Of a stretch of 64,000 bases of DNA, positions 58,224 to 64,000 are shown piece by piece. Made by a program: the position numbers and the translations under genes. Below the pieces are notes generated by a model. That model had not been told where the DNA came from. It searched no databases and saw only the letters and a list, made by a program, of their open reading frames with translations. This stretch comes from Cryptosporangium aurantiacum. Its GTDB lineage: Bacteria; Actinomycetota; Actinomycetes; Mycobacteriales; Cryptosporangiaceae. Every line of letters begins with the position of its first letter. The first letter of the stretch is position 1. Where the stretch lies: NCBI RefSeq assembly GCF_900143005.1, contig NZ_FRCS01000023.1:1-64000 (forward strand), given 5' to 3'.

Positions 58224-58250
58224 AACGCGACGTACAGCCCGGACGTTCCC
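58224..58250 (-). promoter_or_regulatory. Stress-sigma (SigR/SigH-like) promoter candidate of htpX
   Basis: Read on the minus strand: GGGAAC, 17 bases, CGTT. This is close to the SigR/SigH consensus as I know it (GGGAAT/C, 16-18 bases, CGTT). A start near 58215 leaves a leader of about 60 bases before the htpX GTG. Confidence 0.45.
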
Positions 58251-58284
58251 GCCGTTAACCCAGCTCACACCCGCGTACCGTCAG

Positions 58285-59931
58285 TCACTCGAGTGCTCTG
58301 GCCACCGATTCGGCAGCGTCGAACACCCACTGCGGCCACGCGCCGAGCACCACGCCCGCCGTTGCCGTCAGCACGACCGCGGCACCCACTGCCCATGATG
58401 CGGACGCTCGACGCGCGGCGATTTCCGCGCCGGTCACCGCACCCCCGGCCGGCTCGGACGCCTGCAGCGCGGGCTCGGAGGGCCGCGGCGGCGCGGGCTC
58501 GGAGGGCCGCGGCGGCGCGAAGCAGGCGGCACCGGCGCGGGCGTAGAAGGCGAGGCCGATCACCGCGTTGAGACCGATCACCACGGCCAGCCACCCCGCC
58601 GACCCGTCCAGCGCGGCCTTCACGACCACCACCTTGGCGAACAACCCCGCGAGCCCCGGCGGCAGCCCGGCGAGCCCGGCCATCCCGAGCACGAACGCCG
58701 CGGTAGCCCACGGCGCCCGCCGCGCGGCACCGGCCAGGTCGTCGAGCGTCCCGCCCGCACCCGCGCCGCGCAGCGCCACGACCGCGGCGAACGTGCCGAC
58801 GCTGACCACCAGGTACAGCGCGGTGAACGCGGCGACACCGGCGATCGCGTTCCGGAGGTCGTCCCCCCGTGCGGTGGTGAGGGTGGCTAGCGGTGCCAGC
58901 AGGTAACCGGTCTGCGCCACCGCTGACCAGGCCAGCAACCGCACCAACCGGCGCTGCCGCAGCGCCACCAGGTTGCCGACCGTCATCGTGACCACCGCCA
59001 CGACCGCCAGCACCGGCGCGAGGACGTCGAGCACCGGCCGCAGCGCGACCCCGACCGTGACCACGACCGCGACCGCACCGCCGAGCTTCGACCCGGTGGC
59101 TAGCCACGCGGCGACCGGCAGCGGCGCCCCGTCGTAGGTCGCGGGCGCCCAGGCGTGGAACGGCACCGCCGCGAGCTTGAACAGCAGCCCGGCGAGGACG
59201 AGCAGCACCGCGACACCGACCAGCGGCAGTTCGCGGGCGTCCGGCCGGGCGGCCAGCGCCGCCGCCACCCGGTCCAGGTGCACCGCGCCGACCACGCCGT
59301 ACAGCAACGCGATGCCGAGCAGCGTCAGCGTCGTCGCGACGACCGACGTCACGAAGAACGTGACCGCGGCCTCCGCCGACGCGGGGTCACCCGGCTCCGA
59401 TCCCCCGCGCCGCACCAGGCCGACCAGGACGTAGACCGGCAGCGTCAGCGTCTCGATCGCGATGAGCAGCGTCAGCAGGTCACGGGCCGACCCGAGCACG
59501 ACCAGGCCGACCAGCGAGCAGAGCAGCAGGAAGACGTACTCCCCGGCCGGCACCACCGCACTCCGAACGATCGGAACGGACAGCGCGAGCACCACCAGCG
59601 CCAGCGAGCACCCGAGCACCGTCACCGACACCGATGCCGCGTCGACGACGAACGAGCACGACGGCCCCACCCGGACGTCGCCCGGCAGCACGCCGCTCGG
59701 TGTGCAGAACGTGCCCCGCCGGTCCGAGCCGACGACGAGCGCGGACACCACCGCCGTCACCGGCCCGAGCGCCCCGACTCCGAGCAGCACGGGCCCGGCC
59801 CAGCGCTTGCCCGTGCCCGGGCCCCGCTCCGGACCGCTTAGCACGAGGTCGACGAGCAGGGCCAGCACCGCCGCGGCTATCACCGCGTAGACCGGCGCCA
59901 GCGCGGCATGGTCGACACTTTGGACGGTCAC
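58285..59931 (-). CDS. nuoN: NADH-quinone oxidoreductase subunit N
   Basis: A 548-residue proton-pumping subunit of complex I with about 14 TMs. Antiporter-like marks are LLTLLIAIETLTLPVYVLVG (pump Glu), the Lys helix in LLFKLAAVPFHAWAPATYDGAP and LLAWSAVAQTGYLLAPL. ATG 59931 overlaps the nuoM stop by 4 nt. It ends the complex I operon; htpX follows 131 bp later. A Pro/Ala-rich stretch near residue 490 (RPSEPAPP repeated) in the loop before the last helix is unusual. Confidence 0.95.
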   Translation of the reverse strand: MTVQSVDHAALAPVYAVIAAAVLALLVDLVLSGPERGPGTGKRWAGPVLLGVGALGPVTAVVSALVVGSDRRGTFCTPSGVLPGDVRVGPSCSFVVDAASVSVTVLGCSLALVVLALSVPIVRSAVVPAGEYVFLLLCSLVGLVVLGSARDLLTLLIAIETLTLPVYVLVGLVRRGGSEPGDPASAEAAVTFFVTSVVATTLTLLGIALLYGVVGAVHLDRVAAALAARPDARELPLVGVAVLLVLAGLLFKLAAVPFHAWAPATYDGAPLPVAAWLATGSKLGGAVAVVVTVGVALRPVLDVLAPVLAVVAVVTMTVGNLVALRQRRLVRLLAWSAVAQTGYLLAPLATLTTARGDDLRNAIAGVAAFTALYLVVSVGTFAAVVALRGAGAGGTLDDLAGAARRAPWATAAFVLGMAGLAGLPPGLAGLFAKVVVVKAALDGSAGWLAVVIGLNAVIGLAFYARAGAACFAPPRPSEPAPPRPSEPALQASEPAGGAVTGAEIAARRASASWAVGAAVVLTATAGVVLGAWPQWVFDAAESVARALE

Positions 59932-61406
59932 GGGTTCACCACCGCCACCAGCGCCTCGACCGGTGCCACGGTCAACGACAACAGCAGATCCGGCGCCAAC
60001 CCGAGGACCAGCGCCAGCACGACCAGCGGCGCCCAGGCGGCCAGCTCGACGGCGTCCAACCGGGGTGTACCGGCCACCACCGCGGACCCCGTCGGGCCGA
60101 CCGTCGTCCGCCGGAGAAGACGGAGGAAGTACGCGGCGGCTAGGGCCGCACCCAGCGCGGCCACGACGCCGAGGACCTTGAAGAAGGCCGACCCACCGAA
60201 GGCGCCGACGACCGCGAACGCCTCACCCCAGAACCCGGCCAGCCCGGGCAGCCCGAGGCTGCCGACGGCGGCGAAGCCGAGCAGACCGGCGAGCGTGGGA
60301 TGGACGGTCGCGATCCCGCCGAGCCGGTCGAGGTCGCCCGTGCCGTAGCGATCCTTGACCGCCCCCACGAGGAAGAACAACAGCCCGGTGAGGACGCCGT
60401 GCGCGATGTTGCCGAACAGCGCCGCCTGGAGGCCCGGCGTGCCGAGCGTGGCGATGCCGAGCAGGACGAACCCCATGTGACCGACCGACGAGTACGCGAT
60501 CAGCCGCTTGAGCTCACCCAGCGCCAGGCACACCAGCCCGGCGACGACGATCGCCGCCACCGCCAGCACGCCGAGCACCGGCGCGACCGCTCGCGCTCCC
60601 TCGGGCGCAGCGGGCAGCCCGACGCGGATCAGGCCGTACGTGCCCATCTTCAGAAGGACGGCGGCCAGGATGACCGAGCCGACGGTCGGCGCCTCGGTGT
60701 GCGCGTCGGGCAGCCAGCTGTGCAGCGGCCAGAGCGGGCTCTTCACCGCGAACGCGATCAGCAGCACGACGAACACCGCGATCTGGCCGCGCTCGGACAT
60801 CGTGGAGGCGTCGCGGGACCAGGCGACCAGATCCGCGGTACCCCGGCCGATCGTGGCCGCGATGACGCCCACCAGCAGCAGCACCGAGCCGAACAGCGTG
60901 TAGAGCAGGAACTGCCGCGCCGCCGACCGCCGACCCGCGCCGCCCCAGATCGCGATCACCGCGAACATCGGCAGCAGCGTGACCTCGAAGAATACAAAGA
61001 ACACGACGGCATCCAGCGCCATGAATGCGCCGAATACACCGCACTCCAGCGCCAGCATCAGGGCGAGGAGTCGACGCGGATTTCCGGGGTTCGGCACGTG
61101 CCGGAGCGAGTAGAGGGCGCACAGCAGGAAGATCAGGCCGGTCAGCGCGATCAGCGGCCAGGAGATCCCGTCCACGCCGAGGTGCAAGCGCACGTCCAGG
61201 CTCGGGATCCAGCGCGCGTCGACCTCGGTCCACGGATCCGGGCCGTCGTGGCGCGCCCCCAGCAACACCAGCGTCAACGTGAACACCGCACCGGAGAGCA
61301 CCACGGCGAACCACCGCGCCGCCCGCTCGGCCGCCGCCGGCCAGAACGCCAGCGCGACCGCACCCAGCGCAGGCAGCACCAGCACCGCCACCAGGGCCGC
61401 GCTCAC
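59928..61406 (-). CDS. nuoM: NADH-quinone oxidoreductase subunit M
   Basis: A 492-residue, 14-TM antiporter-like subunit: LHLGVDGISWPLIALTGLIFLL, FFVFFEVTLLPMFAVIAIWGG (conserved pump Glu), FAVKSPLWPLHSWLPDAHTEAPTVGSV (pump Lys and the NuoM/L motif) and LKRLIAYSSVGHMGFVLLG. It couples proton transfer to quinone reduction with NuoL and NuoN. It overlaps nuoL and nuoN by 4 nt each. Confidence 0.97.
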   Translation of the reverse strand: MSAALVAVLVLPALGAVALAFWPAAAERAARWFAVVLSGAVFTLTLVLLGARHDGPDPWTEVDARWIPSLDVRLHLGVDGISWPLIALTGLIFLLCALYSLRHVPNPGNPRRLLALMLALECGVFGAFMALDAVVFFVFFEVTLLPMFAVIAIWGGAGRRSAARQFLLYTLFGSVLLLVGVIAATIGRGTADLVAWSRDASTMSERGQIAVFVVLLIAFAVKSPLWPLHSWLPDAHTEAPTVGSVILAAVLLKMGTYGLIRVGLPAAPEGARAVAPVLGVLAVAAIVVAGLVCLALGELKRLIAYSSVGHMGFVLLGIATLGTPGLQAALFGNIAHGVLTGLLFFLVGAVKDRYGTGDLDRLGGIATVHPTLAGLLGFAAVGSLGLPGLAGFWGEAFAVVGAFGGSAFFKVLGVVAALGAALAAAYFLRLLRRTTVGPTGSAVVAGTPRLDAVELAAWAPLVVLALVLGLAPDLLLSLTVAPVEALVAVVNP

Positions 61407-63322
61407 CGCAGCACTCCGATCGCCGCCAGGACCGCGAGCAGGGCTCCACCGGCCAGCGCGGTCGTCACGTAACCGCCGAGGCCACGCGCGTGGGCCCCGG
61501 CCAGCGTCCGGCCGAGACGGATCGCACCACGGCCGGTGCCGGTGGCCGTACCGCCGACCGCACGGGCGTCACCGACCCGCGCGAACCGGGCCAGCGTCCG
61601 TACCGGTCGCACCACCAGCGCTCGCTGGACGGCGTCGATACCGAACGCGTCCGCGAAGATCCGCGGGCCGTCCAACACCGGGTCCCGGCGCCACCGCCAC
61701 CACATCACGCCGGCACCGAGCAGCGCGAGCGCGGTCGCGGCGAGGGCGAGCGACGGGTGCAGTTCGAACGAGCTGACGGGCTCGACCTCGGCGTGCCCGT
61801 CGGAAGGCGCGTAGGCGAACCAACCCACGCCGGAGTCGACGGACCACAGCACCACCGCACCGCCGAACGCGGCAGGCACCGCGAGCAACACCACCGGCCA
61901 GCGCATCAGCGCCGGCGGGTCGTGCGGGGTCGCGGTGCCGCGGTAACTGCCGAAGAACGTCCGCAGCCAGAGGCGGGCGGCGTACGCCCCGGTGAGTGCG
62001 GTGGTGACGAGACCGGCGATGAGCACCACCCACCCGACCCAGGACGCCACCACGGCGTGCCCTGCGGCGGCCTCCTCGGCGGCGCCCAGCACGTACTCCT
62101 TCGTCCAGAAGCCGGAGAACGGCGGGAGGCCGGCCAGCGCGGCCAGACCGATCGTCGTCGTCCAGAACGTCACCGGCATCGTGCGGCGCAGCCCGCCCAT
62201 CCCCGACATCAGGTTCGACGCGACCGCGTGGATCACCGCACCCGCCGCGAGGAACAGCAGCGCCTTGAAACCCGCGTGGGTGAGCAGATGTTGCAGCGCG
62301 GCACCGTCGTTGCCGACCGCGAGCGCACCGGTCATGTACGCGAGCTGGCTGACCGTCGACCACGCCAGCACCCGCTTGAGGTCGTCCTGGGCCAGCGCGG
62401 CACACGCGGCGAGCAGCATCGTCACGGCCGCCACCACGCCGAGCACCGCCAGCGCGTCCGGTGCGCGCGTATACAGCGGGAACAGCCGGAACACCACGTA
62501 CACACCGGCCGCGACCATCGTCGCCGCGTGGATCAGCGCGCTGATCGGCGTCGGGCCCGCCATCGCGTCGGGCAGCCAGGTGTGCAGCGGAAACTGCGCC
62601 GACTTGCCCGCCACCCCGGCCAGCAGGAGCAAACACGCGGCGAGCAGCGTCCCGTCGCTGAGGTCGGCGGCCAGGATGTCGGCGATCCGGAACGAGCCCG
62701 CGTCCACGCCGAGCACGACAACGCCGAGCAGGAACCCGACGTCACCGACCCGGGTGACGAGGAACGCCTTCACGGCGGCGCCCGGCGCTTCGGGCAGGCT
62801 GCGATCGTGGCCGATCAGCAGGTACGAGCAGAGGCCCATCACTTCCCAGCCGATCAGCAGCAGGAAGAGGTCGCCGCTGACCACGACCAGCAGCATCGCG
62901 GCGGTGAACAGCGAGACCTGGGCCGCGTAGGGGCCGTAACGATCGTCGTCCCGGAGGTAGGCGATCGAGTACACCTGCACCGCGAGCGCGACCAGGCAGA
63001 CCATCACCGCGACGACCGCCGCCTCGGTGTCGACCCGGACCGCGAGCAGCACGTTCAGCGGGCCGAAGTCGGCGAGGCGGGTCGCGGCGTCGACCTCCTG
63101 GGCGAAGCCGCTGGGGAGGTAGTCGGCGTAGCGGCGCGGCATCGTGTTGTCGGTCGCCAGCCGCAGCCAGAGTGCGACGGCGGCGACCAGGGCCGCCGCT
63201 ACGGTGGTGACTCCTAGGGCGGCGGCCCAGCGGCGATTCGCGGGGCGGAGCAGCAGACCGGCCAGACCCGCCGCGCCGGGCAGCGCCGGGAGCGCGGCGG
63301 CGAGGGCTACGTTCGTGTTCAC
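61403..63322 (-). CDS. nuoL: NADH-quinone oxidoreductase subunit L
   Basis: A 639-residue distal proton-pumping subunit. Marks are LLVVVSGDLFLLLIGWEVMGLCSYLLIG (pump Glu), AGKSAQFPLHTWLPDAMAGPTPISALIHAATMVAAGVY (Lys and His of the channel), LKRVLAWSTVSQLAYM and the C-terminal lateral-helix region with about 16 helices in all. It overlaps nuoM (4 nt) and nuoK (4 nt). The order K-L-M-N is that of the standard 14-gene operon. Confidence 0.97.
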   Translation of the reverse strand: MNTNVALAAALPALPGAAGLAGLLLRPANRRWAAALGVTTVAAALVAAVALWLRLATDNTMPRRYADYLPSGFAQEVDAATRLADFGPLNVLLAVRVDTEAAVVAVMVCLVALAVQVYSIAYLRDDDRYGPYAAQVSLFTAAMLLVVVSGDLFLLLIGWEVMGLCSYLLIGHDRSLPEAPGAAVKAFLVTRVGDVGFLLGVVVLGVDAGSFRIADILAADLSDGTLLAACLLLLAGVAGKSAQFPLHTWLPDAMAGPTPISALIHAATMVAAGVYVVFRLFPLYTRAPDALAVLGVVAAVTMLLAACAALAQDDLKRVLAWSTVSQLAYMTGALAVGNDGAALQHLLTHAGFKALLFLAAGAVIHAVASNLMSGMGGLRRTMPVTFWTTTIGLAALAGLPPFSGFWTKEYVLGAAEEAAAGHAVVASWVGWVVLIAGLVTTALTGAYAARLWLRTFFGSYRGTATPHDPPALMRWPVVLLAVPAAFGGAVVLWSVDSGVGWFAYAPSDGHAEVEPVSSFELHPSLALAATALALLGAGVMWWRWRRDPVLDGPRIFADAFGIDAVQRALVVRPVRTLARFARVGDARAVGGTATGTGRGAIRLGRTLAGAHARGLGGYVTTALAGGALLAVLAAIGVLR

Positions 63323-63642
63323 CGGTCGCCTCCCGGCTCCGCCTCGCCGGTGTCGACCCGGTCCACGGCTACCGTCTGCCGCAGGCGGTAGAGCTGCAGG
63401 ATCAACGCCAGTCCGACGCCGACCTCAGCCGCGGCCAGCACGATCACGAACAGCGCGAACACGCTGCCGGAGCGCGGGACGCCCACGGTCGAGACGTCGG
63501 CGGTCACCAGGATCAGGTTGACGGCATTGAGCATCAGCTCGACCGCCATCAGCACCAGCAGCAGGTTCCGGCGGACGAGCACGCCGTAGAGACCGATGCC
63601 GAACAGCACTGCCGCGAGGACGTACGGCACCACGGGATGCAT
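63319..63642 (-). CDS. nuoK: NADH-quinone oxidoreductase subunit K
   Basis: A 107-residue, three-TM subunit starting MHPVVPYVLAAVLFGIGLYG. Conserved charged residues sit in the helices (Glu in LVLMAVELMLNAVNLILV and in VIVLAAAEVGVGLALIL). ATG 63642 overlaps the nuoJ stop as ATGA. It is extended at the C-terminus by a short polar tail (VDRVDTGEAEPGGDR). Confidence 0.96.
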   Translation of the reverse strand: MHPVVPYVLAAVLFGIGLYGVLVRRNLLLVLMAVELMLNAVNLILVTADVSTVGVPRSGSVFALFVIVLAAAEVGVGLALILQLYRLRQTVAVDRVDTGEAEPGGDR

Positions 63643-64000
63643 CAGCGGCCCCCCGCAGAACCGGAGCGCCGCGACGACACGACGATCGCGCCCACCAGCG
63701 CGGCCAACAGCAACACCGAGAGCACCTCGAACGGCAGCACCCACTGCCGGAAGATCTCGGTGCCCACCTGCTCGGCGGTGCCCTCCGGGACGTCGTCCAG
63801 ATCGACGTGGGACCAGCGGTAAGCGTGGACCAGCAACACGACCAACGCGGCGGCGGAGCCGACGCCGACGCCGATCGCGGGCCAGCGCGCGCGGTCCAGA
63901 TCGGGGCTCGCGCCGATCGGCGCCCGGGTGAGCATGACCGCGAACAGCAGCAGCACGACCACCGCACCGACGTACACCAGCATCTGCACCCAGGCCACGA
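63642..64000 (-). CDS. nuoJ: NADH-quinone oxidoreductase subunit J (partial, N-terminus outside window)
   Basis: The last 119 codons of NuoJ; the start lies beyond the window edge. The conserved segment AWVQMLVYVGAVVVLLLFAVMLT is present, followed by a loop, two more helices (GVGSAAALVVLLVHAY and LPFEVLSVLLLAALVGAIVV) and a short basic tail. It couples to nuoK by ATGA overlap. The remaining nuo genes (A-I) should lie upstream, outside the window. Confidence 0.94.
   Translation of the reverse strand, partial: VAWVQMLVYVGAVVVLLLFAVMLTRAPIGASPDLDRARWPAIGVGVGSAAALVVLLVHAYRWSHVDLDDVPEGTAEQVGTEIFRQWVLPFEVLSVLLLAALVGAIVVSSRRSGSAGGR

Noticed and set aside
1-64000. tRNA, rRNA, insertion sequences or prophage
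   Set aside because: Scanning by eye found no tRNA-like cloverleaf with the conserved T-loop sequence, no transposase motif with terminal repeats, and no phage structural run beyond the spike cassette. A tRNA scan would be decisive.

Overview
The window is GC-rich (about 70% or more) DNA from an actinomycete. Codons end mostly in G or C, GTG and TTG starts are common, and many genes overlap by ATGA. Family content points the same way: a DUF222/HNH-type tail, CGNR, SigE-type and SigJ/ECF41 sigma factors, DesK/NarL-type kinases, LtrA and a 14-subunit-type complex I. A methyl-accepting chemotaxis protein suggests a lineage with motile cells or spores (Cryptosporangium, Actinoplanes or Kineosporia-like). 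That placement is inference. No rRNA, tRNA, CRISPR array, prophage or insertion sequence was seen.

Layout. 1-5.6 kb: tail of a probable HNH/DUF222 protein, a 20-bp tandem repeat, a divergent LysR/SDR pair around a palindrome, a chemotaxis receptor and a repeat-rich membrane protein. 6-12 kb: a membrane protein, an ABC-2 exporter operon whose first permease carries a lectin-like insert, and a divergent two-component system. 12-16.5 kb: an AraC regulator, a 42-residue Tyr/Cys/Arg mini-protein, a SecD-P1-like membrane protein and an Hsp70-like ATPase. 16.5-22 kb: an MFS exporter, a SMP-30 lactonase, an SDR and a GH3 glycosidase. 22-27 kb: an SRPBCC-ArsR operon with two matched palindromes, then DUF1269, arginine/ornithine antiporter, arginine deiminase and MarC. 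27-29.3 kb: a secreted repeat peptide and an orphan spike/PAAR/unknown cassette of contractile-injection type. 29.4-33 kb: a kinase lacking its phospho-acceptor His, a SigE-family sigma factor and a membrane partner. 33-38 kb: an M20 hydrolase, an ArsR regulator, LtrA, an ECF41 (SigJ) sigma factor and a free-standing copy of the ECF41 regulatory domain. 38-45 kb: an MFS/MarR/two-component gene run, a nucleotidyltransferase and an NlpC/P60 hydrolase. 45-53 kb: a DedA fusion, a response regulator, a 1140-residue kinase-astacin-YbaY fusion and a trypsin-fold protein lacking its catalytic His. 53-58 kb: SMP-30, tandem MFS paralogues, a CGNR regulator and HtpX. 58-64 kb: nuoN, M, L, K and partial J.

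The most unusual items are these. First, one polypeptide joins a NarL-type kinase to an astacin protease with an intact zinc site, through an 18-nt-repeat Ala/Pro linker. Second, an ECF41 neighbourhood has two promoters with the same spacing, one of them before a stand-alone NPDKL-type regulatory domain. Third, there is an orphan gpV/PAAR/unknown cassette. Fourth, two enzymes have lost a single catalytic His (kinase DLRDG; protease NYALA). All family calls come from reading the translated sequence; no database search was run.
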